The notes: a model not told the origin generated them from the sequence alone. Counted from the first letter of the stretch, positions 26,965 through 35,509 are shown. The stretch is DNA of 52,350 bases from Bacteroidota bacterium (GCA_025963715.1 JAOQAG010000020.1:1-52350), one strand, 5' to 3'. Numbers and translations are program-made.

Positions 26965-27876
26965 ATGGCTATCAAAAAAGATCAAAAAATAAATTCAGTT
27001 CCGGAATCTGAGAAATTTATCAATATCGAAAAAGCAATTGCTTCTAAAAATCCGCGATTACTAAAACTTTTACCGGGCTTTTTATTACGTTACATCAAAC
27101 GGATGATCCACGAAAGCGACCTGAATGAAGCGATCTACCGCAACAGGAACCGTCACGATATTGATTTTGTAAACGCAGCTATGGAAGAGTTTGGTGCAAA
27201 CACTACCGTGGAAGGTGCTGAGAACATTCCGCTGACCGGCGGCATCATCATGGCCGCCAATCATCCTTTGGGCGGTTTGGATGGGATTGCATTCATGAAA
27301 GTGGCCGGACAATACCGCAGCGATATTCGTTTTTTTGTAAACGATTTATTGATGGCGCTGAAAAATTTTGCTCCTATTTTTGTTCCCGTAAACAAGCACG
27401 GAAGAAACTCTTCGGAATACACACAAAAATTTGAGGAAGTATATGCTTCCGATGCCTGCCTGCTGATCTTCCCTGCAGGATTGGTTTCCCGCCGACAAGA
27501 GAAAAGAGTGGTGCAGGATCTTGTCTGGAAAAAAAGTTTTATTACCAAAGCCATTCAATACCAGAAAAATGTGGTTCCCGTTTTTATTGACGGACACAAT
27601 TCCAAACGTTTTTACAACCTGGCATACTGGAGAAAAAAGATCGGTATCAAAGCCAACATCGAAATGTTTTTCCTGGTGGATGAAATGTACAAACAAAAAG
27701 GAAAGACAATTAATTTTATATTTGGAGAACCGATCGCCTGGGAAACATTTACTAAAGATAAACCTGCCGAATACTGGTCGGAGCGTGTAAAACAACACGT
27801 ATACGCACTAAAATCGGGAGATAAAACCAAACTATTGCCAACAATAAAAAACCACCAAACTGTTTCACAAAAATAA
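26965..27876 (+). CDS. PlsC-like acyltransferase, GlsA-like
   Basis: The 303-residue lysophospholipid-acyltransferase-family protein has the active-site motif NHPLGGLDG (His100 and Asp106), a spaced form of the NHxxxxD box, and the acyltransferase block CLLIFPAGLVSRRQ further on. The next gene, 8 nt away, is a hemolysin-type GNAT acyltransferase. In Bacteroides thetaiotaomicron such a pair (GlsB then GlsA) makes N- and O-acylated glycine lipids; this protein would do the second, O-acylation step. The product here could be another aminolipid such as an ornithine or serine lipid. No transmembrane helix is obvious; membrane association is likely peripheral. Confidence 0.8.
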   Translation: MAIKKDQKINSVPESEKFINIEKAIASKNPRLLKLLPGFLLRYIKRMIHESDLNEAIYRNRNRHDIDFVNAAMEEFGANTTVEGAENIPLTGGIIMAANHPLGGLDGIAFMKVAGQYRSDIRFFVNDLLMALKNFAPIFVPVNKHGRNSSEYTQKFEEVYASDACLLIFPAGLVSRRQEKRVVQDLVWKKSFITKAIQYQKNVVPVFIDGHNSKRFYNLAYWRKKIGIKANIEMFFLVDEMYKQKGKTINFIFGEPIAWETFTKDKPAEYWSERVKQHVYALKSGDKTKLLPTIKNHQTVSQK

Positions 27877-27884
27877 TTGAACGT

Positions 27885-28808
27885 ATGGAAGCAATTATAG
27901 AACCTGTCGACAGAAAATTATTAGCATCGGAATTAACGCCGGAGCGCTTCGTGCGCGATACCAATAATGGCGATAACGAAATCTATATTATTACACATCA
28001 CGATTCGCCAAACGTAATGCGCGAGATCGGGCGCCTGCGCGAATATACTTTCCGCAATGCAGGCGGTGGCACCGGGCACGAAATTGACATTGACGAATTT
28101 GATATTGCAGATGCTCCTTACAAACAGCTGATCGTTTGGAACCCCGAAGAAAAAGAAATTGTAGGTGGTTACCGTTTTATAAAATTAAAAGATGCACCGG
28201 TGATCAACGGAATAGTGCATGTGGCTACCACCGGGCTGTTCCATTTTTCGAAAGCATTCATGGAAAAGTATGTTCCCGAAACCATTGAATTGGGGCGCTC
28301 ATTTGTACAACCGAAATTCCAACCGTCGGTAGATAACCGCAAAGGCTTGTTTTCCCTCGATAATTTATGGGATGGGCTGGGCGCTATCGTGGTGGACAAC
28401 CCGGATTCAAAACATTTTTTCGGAAAAGTAACCATGTACACCGATTTTAATGTGGCTGCCCGCGATATGATCCTGGCTTTTATGAATTACTTTTTTCCGG
28501 ATAACGAAAATTTAGTAACGCCGCTGGAACCATTGTCGTTAAAAACAGATGTAAGCCCTTTTCTTAAATCAATTGAAGGATTATCCTATAAAGATGCACA
28601 CCGCATCCTCGGCCAGAACGTGCGTGATCTGGGCGAACACATTCCCCCACTGGTAAATGCCTATATGAACCTTTCTGCCACCATGAAAACATTTGGTACC
28701 TCCATCAACTCGCATTTTGGCGAAGTGGAGGAAACCGGGATTCTGGTGACCATTGCGGATATTTATGATACTAAAAAGGAGCGTCATCTTGCTTCCTATA
28801 AAAAGTAA
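27885..28808 (+). CDS. GNAT-fold N-acyltransferase, GlsB/hemolysin-like
   Basis: The 307-residue protein carries the Acetyltransf_5 (hemolysin/OlsB-like) domain: REIGRLREYTFRNAGGG, the DIDEFD motif, IVGGYRFIKL, and TIELGRSFVQPKF. These enzymes join a 3-hydroxy-fatty acyl-ACP to the amino group of an amino acid, giving the monoacyl lipid that a PlsC-like partner then O-acylates. The partner gene is immediately upstream. In B. theta the corresponding GlsB makes commendamide (N-acylglycine). The amino acid used here cannot be told from sequence. Confidence 0.82.
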   Translation: MEAIIEPVDRKLLASELTPERFVRDTNNGDNEIYIITHHDSPNVMREIGRLREYTFRNAGGGTGHEIDIDEFDIADAPYKQLIVWNPEEKEIVGGYRFIKLKDAPVINGIVHVATTGLFHFSKAFMEKYVPETIELGRSFVQPKFQPSVDNRKGLFSLDNLWDGLGAIVVDNPDSKHFFGKVTMYTDFNVAARDMILAFMNYFFPDNENLVTPLEPLSLKTDVSPFLKSIEGLSYKDAHRILGQNVRDLGEHIPPLVNAYMNLSATMKTFGTSINSHFGEVEETGILVTIADIYDTKKERHLASYKK

Positions 28809-28846
28809 AATTCGTCCGAAGTAATCTCCTCCACGATTACCAATTA

Positions 28847-29075
28847 CTACCACATAAGGCACAAAGAAACACATAAGGCGTAGCGTGTAAAAAGGGTTTA
28901 CCACAAAAAGAATACAAAAGGCGATATGTAAAATACCAATGTGTATTTCTACATCCGGTTTACCACACAGGTTCTTTTGTTTCTTTTGTTTCTTTTGTGG
29001 TTCAAATTAAGCTAAGAAGTACACGTTGGTATGCCACGACTTGCCTTATGTGTTTCTTTGTGCCTTATGTGGTAG
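28847..29075. repeat. 33-bp perfect inverted repeat element with imperfect inner arms
   Basis: Arms at 28847-28879 and 29043-29075 (core CCACATAAGGCACAAAG) are exact reverse complements. Inside, near 28903-28922 (ACCACAAAAAGAATACAAAAG) and 28971-29005 (CTTTTGTTTC repeats ending TTTGTGG), lies a second imperfect inverted pair. The 28809-29312 gap of 504 nt holds no supported gene; the ORF over its right part is repeat translation. Confidence 0.85.
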
Positions 29076-29312
29076 AAGTAAAATGGTCAGCTTTAACCGC
29101 TTAAATCCTTTATACATAAGCGCATTCCGGGGTTTTTACAAAAAAGGCAAAAATCTTACATCCGTTTGCAAACCCGATGATTTTGTTCAAAATGCCGCTT
29201 TACAGGTAAAAATTGTCCCCGTCTTACATACCCGCTGATTTTCAACATATTGGTTATTTTTTGGTTATACGATGTCCTTTCTTTGTATCGTAAACCAAAA
29301 CAAACAACCAAA

Positions 29313-30926
29313 ATGAAAACAAATTTACTCACCCTCATTTTCTGCTGCAGCCTTTGCTTAGGAAAAGCACAGATCAAATTCGAAAAAAACTATGGCGGAA
29401 ACGCTGCGGATGCAGGAATTGCTTCCTTGCCGGTAACTGGTGGATTTATTATTGCAGGTAACACTGCAAGCTTTGGCGCAGGTGGTACCGACATTTACCT
29501 TTTGAAAATAAATACGCATGGCGACACGCTTTGGACAAAAACCTATGGTGGAGAAAATGATGATGTTGCAACTTCCATTGTACAAACTACCGATAATGGT
29601 TTCATCATTACAGGTTACAGCAACAGCTTTAGCGGAAGCAAAGATGTATATGTGATCAGTACCGATGCAAACGGGAACGTAAACTGGTCCAAAACCTATG
29701 GTACAACCAGTGATGATGCAGGAATGGCTGTGAAAGAAGATCTGATGGGAGGGTTTATTATTGCAGGATATACTATAAATGCAGGTGAAAAGGATATGTA
29801 CCTTGTAAGCCTTGATGCAGAAGGAGACCTGAGCTGGTCAAAATCATACGGTACCTCAAATGACGATGAAGCAAACGCTGTTTCCATCACTTCGGATGGC
29901 GGCTATTTTATAACAGGAACATCTGTTTCTGCAACAAATTCGGATGTGTACCTGCTTAAAACAGATGCAGCCGGAAATAAGATCTGGTCCGAAAATATTG
30001 GTGGCACTGCAACTGATCTTGGAAGATCTGGACAACAAACTGCCGATGGCGGTTATATCATTACTGGTGCAACAACCGGTGTTAACGGCAATCAGGATCT
30101 TTATTTAGTAAAAACAGATGCGAACGGAGCTGTTCTTTTCTCAAAAACATTTTCAGGAGCAGGCAATAATATTGGAAACGTAGTAAAACAAAATGCAGAC
30201 GGATCGTACCTTATTGCCGGAAGCATTAGCAATGTGCAGGGAAATACAGATGTATGCCTGATCCAGACGGATTCAACCGGAAACATGATGTGGGCGACAA
30301 GCTTTGGGGATATTGGAAATGAATCGGCTGCCGATGTGGTAAAAACAGCAAACGGTTACCTGGTTACCGGTACAACCGATGATGGTTCCGGTAATACCGA
30401 TGTGTACTTTATTAAAACAAATGCCGACGGAACTACCAGCTGCGCTAAAAAAATGTGTATGCTCATGGTAAATACTGTTACATCAACTGTTTCAGCAGTT
30501 GTGGACAGCGAGCTTTCCATGCCATCTGTAAGTATTTACAATGCGGTAGCAAGCATTCACAGCGGAGGTGTTTCCAATACACGCTGTTATGCAGATGAAA
30601 GCATTTTAAGTACAGATACACTTTCGTCCTATTTACCTGCAACTGTAAATGAAGACATTGCAACACCACGATCAGTAGCGACAGAAGCAATAGCACCTGC
30701 AATTGTTTTTTATCCAAACCCTACTACCGGACAATTTAACATCAGTGGTTTAGCAGCAGGAACTAAAATTGAGATTTTTAATGTAAGCGGACAATTGGTA
30801 TTTGAAAAAATATCTAATGGTGAGCTTGAATCTATTGATATTACAGGAGAGGCAAAGGGGCTTTATTTTTACCGCATTACCGGGGAGAATGTGCATGTAC
30901 AATCCGGAAAAATTGTGAAAGAGTAG
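29313..30926 (+). CDS. Secreted beta-propeller-like T9SS cargo protein
   Basis: The 537-residue protein has a signal peptide (1-19, ending GKAQ). About seven repeats of 46-50 residues follow, each with the pattern W.K.YGG...D.A..v..T.DGGFIITG......DvYLIKTDanGn, between about 22 and 385; this resembles SBBP/delta-60-type propeller repeats. A low-complexity linker precedes the type A T9SS sorting domain in the last ~75 residues (FYPNPTTGQFNISGL ... GLYFYRITGENVHVQSGKIVKE). I chose ATG 29313 because it opens the signal peptide. It is predicted to be surface-attached or released. Ligand unknown. Confidence 0.85.
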   Translation: MKTNLLTLIFCCSLCLGKAQIKFEKNYGGNAADAGIASLPVTGGFIIAGNTASFGAGGTDIYLLKINTHGDTLWTKTYGGENDDVATSIVQTTDNGFIITGYSNSFSGSKDVYVISTDANGNVNWSKTYGTTSDDAGMAVKEDLMGGFIIAGYTINAGEKDMYLVSLDAEGDLSWSKSYGTSNDDEANAVSITSDGGYFITGTSVSATNSDVYLLKTDAAGNKIWSENIGGTATDLGRSGQQTADGGYIITGATTGVNGNQDLYLVKTDANGAVLFSKTFSGAGNNIGNVVKQNADGSYLIAGSISNVQGNTDVCLIQTDSTGNMMWATSFGDIGNESAADVVKTANGYLVTGTTDDGSGNTDVYFIKTNADGTTSCAKKMCMLMVNTVTSTVSAVVDSELSMPSVSIYNAVASIHSGGVSNTRCYADESILSTDTLSSYLPATVNEDIATPRSVATEAIAPAIVFYPNPTTGQFNISGLAAGTKIEIFNVSGQLVFEKISNGELESIDITGEAKGLYFYRITGENVHVQSGKIVKE

Positions 30927-30964
30927 ATTGGAAAGATTGGATTGGTTTAAATAGAAGCTTGGCG

Positions 30965-31000
30965 CAACAGCAGGAAAATTATTTTCCTGCTGTTGTGTTT
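30965..31000 (+). terminator. Terminator after the beta-propeller cargo gene
   Basis: The stem CAACAGCAGGAAAA/TTTTCCTGCTGTTG with a minimal loop is followed by a modest T-rich stretch (TGTTTTA). Confidence 0.75.
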
Positions 31001-31043
31001 TACACGTGTATCAAAGTAGGTAAAGCATAACCCGAAAATTTAT

Positions 31044-31051
31044 TACCTTTG
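31044..31051 (+). promoter_or_regulatory. -7 box TACCTTTG upstream of engB
   Basis: An exact TAnnTTTG match lies 36 nt before the engB ATG; a -33 TTG at the right spacing is not evident. The same 8-mer precedes the MscS gene at 42918. Confidence 0.4.
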
Positions 31052-31087
31052 GCTTCGTAAAAATAAAGACCCCATACGCATTCCCTA

Positions 31088-31693
31088 ATGGAAATAAAAT
31101 CAGCACAATTTGTTATCAGCAATACCGACATTACAAAATGTCCGGCGCCTGCATTGCCCGAATATGCTTTCATCGGCAGGTCCAATGTGGGTAAATCATC
31201 GCTCATCAACATGCTGGTGGATCGTCGCGATATGGCCAAAACATCCGGCAGGCCGGGAAAAACACAGCTGATCAATCACTTTATTGTGAATGAGAACTGG
31301 TACCTGGTGGATTTACCGGGTTATGGATATGCGCAGGTGTCAAAAGACAAAAGGGATAAGTGGGAAAAATTTATTTCCAATTACATCCTGGAGCGTGAAA
31401 ATTTAATGTGCCTGTTTGTATTGGTCGATTCGCGCTTAAGCCCGCAAAAAGTGGACCTGGAGTTCATGGACTGGCTGGGCGAAAATAACATTCCGTTTGT
31501 AATGGTATTTACCAAAATGGATAAATTATCGAAAACCAAAACAGCTAACAATATCCACAATTACAAAGAAGAAATGGGAAACAGCTGGGATGAGCTGCCG
31601 CCGTGCTTTTATACTTCCGCAGAAAAAAAAGAAGGACGCAAAGAAATACTGGACTTTATCAGCGATACCAATAAGCTGTTTAAGAAGCCGTAG
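31088..31693 (+). CDS. engB: Ribosome biogenesis GTP-binding protein EngB (YsxC/YihA)
   Basis: EngB is a TRAFAC-class GTPase needed for late 50S subunit assembly. The 201-residue protein shows the family layout: [18 protein letters not shown] (G1), the conserved [20 protein letters not shown] (switch I and G2), [13 protein letters not shown] (G3), FTKMDKLSK (G4) and a [14 protein letters not shown] segment (G5-like). Length is typical. It stands alone between two T9SS cargo genes. Confidence 0.96.
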   Translation: MEIKSAQFVISNTDITKCPAPALPEYAFIGRSNVGKSSLINMLVDRRDMAKTSGRPGKTQLINHFIVNENWYLVDLPGYGYAQVSKDKRDKWEKFISNYILERENLMCLFVLVDSRLSPQKVDLEFMDWLGENNIPFVMVFTKMDKLSKTKTANNIHNYKEEMGNSWDELPPCFYTSAEKKEGRKEILDFISDTNKLFKKP

Positions 31694-31748
31694 TTAAAAA
31701 AAATCCGGCTCTCTTTAGTACACAAATATGTAATGTTATTTTTGTTCG

Positions 31749-31898
31749 ACACCCCCCTAACCCCTCTCAAGAGGGGAATTGGCGCTTCAAGCATAATTTT
31801 TTTGTAATAATATTATGATCGGTAATTTTAATAAAATCTATACACTACACTTTTGCAGAATGATTCAATTCCCCTCTTGAGAGGGGTTAGGGGTGTGT
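31749..31898. repeat. Inverted repeat element of the CCCCTCTTGAGAGGGG family
   Basis: Arms of 32 nt at 31749-31780 and 31867-31898 are nearly perfect reverse complements around an 86-nt AT-rich centre. It matches the element at 6794-6935 in arm sequence, spacing and parts of the centre. It occupies much of the 31694-32073 gap, which otherwise holds only a terminator. Confidence 0.88.
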
Positions 31899-32020
31899 TT
31901 TACAGAACCTTTGGAAACTTATTTAATATCATAGTTGTTGGGAGTAGGGTCCCCCGCTACGCCCAACAAATAGTTCTTAATATTAATCCATTAGAAATTA
32001 GAATTTTAACTTTATAAATA

Positions 32021-32058
32021 AAAATGGCGCTTGAGATTATCTCAGCGCCATTTTTTTA
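32021..32058. terminator. Bidirectional-looking terminator downstream of the type B cargo gene
   Basis: The stem ATGGCGCTTGAG/CTCAGCGCCAT, with one bulge, is flanked by an A-run on the left and a T-run on the right; it lies 16 nt from the stop of the minus-strand cargo gene. Confidence 0.88.
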
Positions 32059-32073
32059 TATGTTATTCTAAAA

Positions 32074-33906
32074 TTATTTATTTCTGATCAGGTTGATGAA
32101 GCCTGTTGTGCTTACATCTTTTTTAGAAATAGAAGTTCCTTTCAGGATAAAGTAATACGTACCATCGCTTAGCTCAACGCCAGCAGATGAACGGCCATCC
32201 CATTTAATACCTGCATCATTGGATGTAAATACTTTTGTTCCCCAACGGTTAAAAATATCCAGGTTAAAATTAGTTAATCCGGAGCTGTTGATGTAGAACA
32301 GGTCGTTTGTTCCGTCACCGTCCGGTGTAAATACGTTCGGAATATTCAGGTATTCGGTTGCATCAATGATAATGTCTTCGCAGGCAGTAGCAGAACAACC
32401 ATCGCTGTTGGATGCTGTTAAACACACATTCTGGATTCCATTGCCGCTGTAATTGTGTGATGGGTTTTGTGCGCTGGAAGAGCTTCCGTCGCCGAAATTC
32501 CATGCCCAGTTAGTCGCGCCGCCCGTACTTTGATCTGTAAAGTTGTAATTGAATCCGCCTGCAGAAGCTGTATCAAATGCTACCACCGGTGGCGTAGATA
32601 CCGTTACCGTACAGGAGGAAGGATAAGAAACACATCCCAGTGCGCTGGAAGTAGTAACCGAGATTGGCCCGGAAGCATTGTTCCAATCAATTTCTACAGT
32701 ACCGGTTCCCTGTCCTGATGCAATGGTGGTTCCTGCAGGAGAAGTCCAGGTATAAGTACCCGTTCCGCCTGTTGCAGTAAATGTATTTCCTGTTGAATTG
32801 GCACAAACCGGTGCACATGCGAATACCGGCATATCCGGACGAATGCGTGCAAGAATGTAAGGCGAGTTGGAAAAATCAGCCCAGCTTACTTTTAACATAT
32901 CATTGTAAGGGCTTGCAGTAGTATTGGTTACTGTTCCCATGTTGTTCCAGCGTGCAGCAGTTGGTGTATTCCATTGTGCCATTCCATCCCAGTTACCATC
33001 GCCTGCCTGGTCATAAAAAATATCAATGCTTGCATTATCAGCACCCGCGCTGTGGTTTACCTGGTGGTAATACAATGCGTTTACAGTACACATCGTACTA
33101 TCTAAGGATGCGGTGTTAAAAGCATCAAGAGTTGCATTGTTGTTACCAAGGCGTGCATTGTACTGGTTAGCCGATGCCGAAGCAGGGGTAAGGTTTACCG
33201 GTCTGTAACGCGTTGTTCCTAAGCTGGACCCGGTTGGGAAATTGTACACAGCTGCCGTATTGGTAACGCGTGATAAGCTTCCGCCTACGCTGCTGCTCAC
33301 AAAACCTTCGTTGAAAGCGGTTGTATTATTGGTAACGCAGGTGGTAGAAGGATTTAAAACAAACATCGTATTGGTTTGTGTTTCCAGCTCACGGTCGTTA
33401 ATGGCCAGTGTTCCCGTTGTACCGATGTTGGCATTTACCAGCTGCAATGTTTTTTTGCGGTTGGCCGCCGTACCCGTTCCTGTTAAAGTAAGATTATTAA
33501 AAGTAGTTACTGTTGCGGTGGTGCTGGTAACAAATTGCTGAAGATTTCCATCCAGGTTAACCGTGCTGGTGCCCGCTGTAAAAGTAGCATCGTTGATCCA
33601 GTCCTGCTCCACATTATACGTTCCGTTGCCTTGCAGCGTGGATCCGTTTGTTAAACGAACAGTGCCCGGAGTACCGCTGTTGGCGATAGTCATAGTGCCG
33701 TTGTTCTCAAAAACAGGAGTCGTTCCGGCAGCGCCGTCGTTTTGAAAGCCGCCGTTTACCTGCACAATAGCAGTGGGGCCGGTATAGATCTGTGCACCGT
33801 TATTAAAAAGAATGTTTTGCGAAAAACCGCTGAAGCTTAATCCTGTTAATGCAAGGAATGCAACCGTTTTACCGAATGTTTTCCCAGAGAGAGTAATTTT
33901 GTTCAT
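32074..33906 (-). CDS. Secreted protein with PKD domain and T9SS type B sorting domain
   Basis: The 610-residue protein has a signal peptide (about 1-29, ending SGFSQ). A Thr/Asn-rich beta-helix-like region (30-360) follows; then an Ig-like stretch and a PKD domain (about 435-510) with NFTDQSTGGATNWAWNFGDG and NPSHNYSG. The C-terminal ~95 residues (LNIPNVFTPDGDGTNDLFYI ... LDIFNRWGTKVFTS ... WDGRSSAGVELSDGTYYF) are the CHU_C, gliding-motility-associated type B sorting domain. Type B cargos depend on T9SS and are often linked to SprF-like proteins; none is adjacent. Adhesin-like function is plausible. Confidence 0.87.
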   Translation of the reverse strand: MNKITLSGKTFGKTVAFLALTGLSFSGFSQNILFNNGAQIYTGPTAIVQVNGGFQNDGAAGTTPVFENNGTMTIANSGTPGTVRLTNGSTLQGNGTYNVEQDWINDATFTAGTSTVNLDGNLQQFVTSTTATVTTFNNLTLTGTGTAANRKKTLQLVNANIGTTGTLAINDRELETQTNTMFVLNPSTTCVTNNTTAFNEGFVSSSVGGSLSRVTNTAAVYNFPTGSSLGTTRYRPVNLTPASASANQYNARLGNNNATLDAFNTASLDSTMCTVNALYYHQVNHSAGADNASIDIFYDQAGDGNWDGMAQWNTPTAARWNNMGTVTNTTASPYNDMLKVSWADFSNSPYILARIRPDMPVFACAPVCANSTGNTFTATGGTGTYTWTSPAGTTIASGQGTGTVEIDWNNASGPISVTTSSALGCVSYPSSCTVTVSTPPVVAFDTASAGGFNYNFTDQSTGGATNWAWNFGDGSSSSAQNPSHNYSGNGIQNVCLTASNSDGCSATACEDIIIDATEYLNIPNVFTPDGDGTNDLFYINSSGLTNFNLDIFNRWGTKVFTSNDAGIKWDGRSSAGVELSDGTYYFILKGTSISKKDVSTTGFINLIRNK

Positions 33907-33948
33907 GGAGTATTGTTTAGTTCAACGATTAAAATCTTGTACTATTAA

Positions 33949-33981
33949 CAAATATAAACGAAAATCCGGCTAAAATCCAAA
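33949..33981 (-). promoter_or_regulatory. Probable promoter of the type B cargo gene
   Basis: On the minus strand TTTG (33981-33978) is followed after 21 nt by TATATTTG (33956-33949), an exact -7 consensus, about 42 nt before the ATG at 33906. This is one of the best -33/-7 matches in the window. Confidence 0.55.
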
Positions 33982-34016
33982 TTTTCAGCAATAAATGTTC
34001 TGAAGTGCATACGTCC

Positions 34017-34055
34017 CTACTTTTTCTTGATCAGCTCCAGCTTTTCAGCGAAATG
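34017..34055. repeat. 39-bp direct repeat, copy 1 (duplicate of the gldC 3' end)
   Basis: This 39-nt sequence is identical to 35027-35065, which encodes the last 12 codons and stop of gldC. It lies 1010 nt from the other copy, on the far side of the toxin-antitoxin remnant. It is not part of any ORF here. Confidence 0.93.
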
Positions 34056-34098
34056 GAGAGAGAGGGCTTTTTTTAATGTGATCCCCCAATGGAATGCT

Positions 34099-34493
34099 TT
34101 AAGGCTTGTATAACTTTAAATTCGGGATAAAATCAAAATCTTTGCGATTGAGTGTATATAATTCAAGATTGTTGCTCAGGGCGATTGAAGCAATTAAAGC
34201 ATCTGGTATCCATTTCTGTGTCTTTGATTATAATGCGACTGGATAAGCCCGTTAAAAATTTCTGAAGATTCTTCTGAAATATGGAAAGTTTTATGATCTT
34301 TAAAAAAAGCTTTTAAATGTACAAATTCATCTTTGTTAGAACCGCAGTAAGCTTCGGCATGAGTAATAACAGAAAAGGCGATACGGCCTTCACCAATTTT
34401 TTCAAGGTTTTGCTTTATTGTATTGTCACCATTAAGAAACTCAAATAAAATATTCGTATCGCATAGAACCGGATTTATTTTCTTCTTTCCCAT
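34099..34493 (-). pseudogene. Frameshifted PIN-domain toxin gene (vapC-like)
   Basis: PIN-domain toxins are Mg-dependent ribonucleases. The intact frame gives 99 residues starting MGKKKINPVLCDTNILFEFL with catalytic-type Asp12 (CDTN) and Glu47 (HAEAYCG), then ends in unrelated RNGYQML. Reading on in another frame from about 34212 restores the family C-terminus, WIPDALIASIAL ... LYTLNRKDFDFIP, including the third acidic residue, and reaches a stop at 34099. A net loss of one base near 34215-34225 explains both. Restored length would be about 130 residues, normal for VapC. The truncated product lacks a catalytic acid and is probably inactive. Confidence 0.85.
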
Positions 34494-34939
34494 TGCTCTT
34501 CCCTCACTTTATTAAGATTCTTATTTTTCCCTTTCCATAAGCCAAATACACCGTCCAGGCTATTTTTTACTTTGGATTGTTGACTTAAAGATCCATGGTG
34601 TGGAATAATTAACAGATTGATATCGTATCTTTTTTCAATCAGTTTTTCCATACTGTTTTCATCCCTGCTTTTTACTAATCTCTCACGGAAATCGTCTACG
34701 CTTTTATCTGAGTCAGAAGATTTTATTTTCCATTTCCCTTTCTCTTCCAGAATCATCAATGCCATTCCAATAATAACAAAAAAACCGAGAACGACTAAAG
34801 CTGGTAAATCGTCTTTCTCCATAGCAATAGTAGGGTGTTTTTTTTCATACACCTTTTCTTTTTCGAACCATTTTACCAGATCGTTTACATCTTTTGTTTT
34901 AGAAACGGGAATTTCTAATATAACATTCTCTGCACTCAT
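34475..34939 (-). CDS. Antitoxin-like protein with a transmembrane segment
   Basis: The 154-residue protein overlaps the vapC-like gene by 19 nt, the usual antitoxin-toxin arrangement. Its C-terminus (SLDGVFGLWKGKNKNLNKVREEQWERR) resembles the toxin-binding tail of VapB/Phd-type antitoxins (FGxWK ... lREexW). Unusually, residues 46-64 (PALVVLGFFVIIGMALMIL) form a clear hydrophobic helix. The N-terminal ~40 residues include KTKDVNDLVKWFEKE, and NLLIIPHHGSLSQQ lies just before the tail. I see no DNA-binding fold with confidence. It may be a membrane-tethered antitoxin or a fusion product. Confidence 0.65.
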   Translation of the reverse strand: MSAENVILEIPVSKTKDVNDLVKWFEKEKVYEKKHPTIAMEKDDLPALVVLGFFVIIGMALMILEEKGKWKIKSSDSDKSVDDFRERLVKSRDENSMEKLIEKRYDINLLIIPHHGSLSQQSKVKNSLDGVFGLWKGKNKNLNKVREEQWERRK

Positions 34940-35026
34940 TTTTTATGATCTTATTAGTAAAGTTACTTAAATTTTTGCTAATAATTAATCTAGCTGAGAT
35001 CGGAAGTTTATTAAAAAGTAAATATT

Positions 35027-35065
35027 CTACTTTTTCTTGATCAGCTCCAGCTTTTCAGCGAAATG
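35027..35065. repeat. 39-bp direct repeat, copy 2 (3' end of gldC)
   Basis: Identical to 34017-34055. This copy includes the gldC TAG stop (35027-35029) and codons for the C-terminal AEKLELIKKK. The two copies flank the toxin-antitoxin remnant. Confidence 0.93.
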
Positions 35066-35356
35066 CTGCGCATAAGAGCGCATTTCCTTTGCCGATTCCG
35101 TTTCACCGGTAGCGCGCTCAAATGTATCTGCCATCGAGAGCAGGCATTGGTGGTAAAACTGCTTCATTTCATCAACGACCATGTCTTTTGTCCACAGATC
35201 AATACGCAGCGTATTGTTCTCATTGGCATCCCATAAAGCAATCATTACGGACTTGCTGGAACTTTGTTCGCCTCCGTCGGTGGCACTCCAGTCTATTTTT
35301 TCAGGTAAATTATTCTCATCCAGCGTTACTGTAAATTTGATCTCCGATTGTTTCAT
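35027..35356 (-). CDS. gldC: Gliding motility protein GldC
   Basis: GldC is a small cytoplasmic protein that improves gliding in Flavobacterium johnsoniae without being essential. The 109-residue product matches its conserved pattern: EIKFTVTLDENNLPEKIDWSATD, then IALWDANENNTLRIDLWTKDMVVDEMKQFYHQCL and a helical C-terminus. It follows gldB on the same strand (gap 153 nt), as in other Bacteroidota. Its last 39 bp, including the stop codon, are duplicated about 1 kb downstream on the other side of a toxin-antitoxin remnant. GldC occurs in non-gliding species too, so motility is not proven. Confidence 0.93.
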   Translation of the reverse strand: MKQSEIKFTVTLDENNLPEKIDWSATDGGEQSSSKSVMIALWDANENNTLRIDLWTKDMVVDEMKQFYHQCLLSMADTFERATGETESAKEMRSYAQHFAEKLELIKKK

Positions 35357-35509
35357 AGCTCTTATTTGTTCTTTAAATTTTAAATGATCTGATGTTTAAT
35401 GTTTCCTTTTTTTCAGCATCCGGTACTAAATTACTAACGACTTAATACTTTTTACTTTCTTTCAGCATGTAGTACCTGATACTAACTACCTTATACTAAT
35501 TACTAATAA

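Noticed and set aside
29026-29238. 70-residue plus-strand ORF before the beta-propeller gene
   Set aside because: Its first part is translated from the right arm of the 28847-29075 inverted repeat, and nothing in it resembles a domain.
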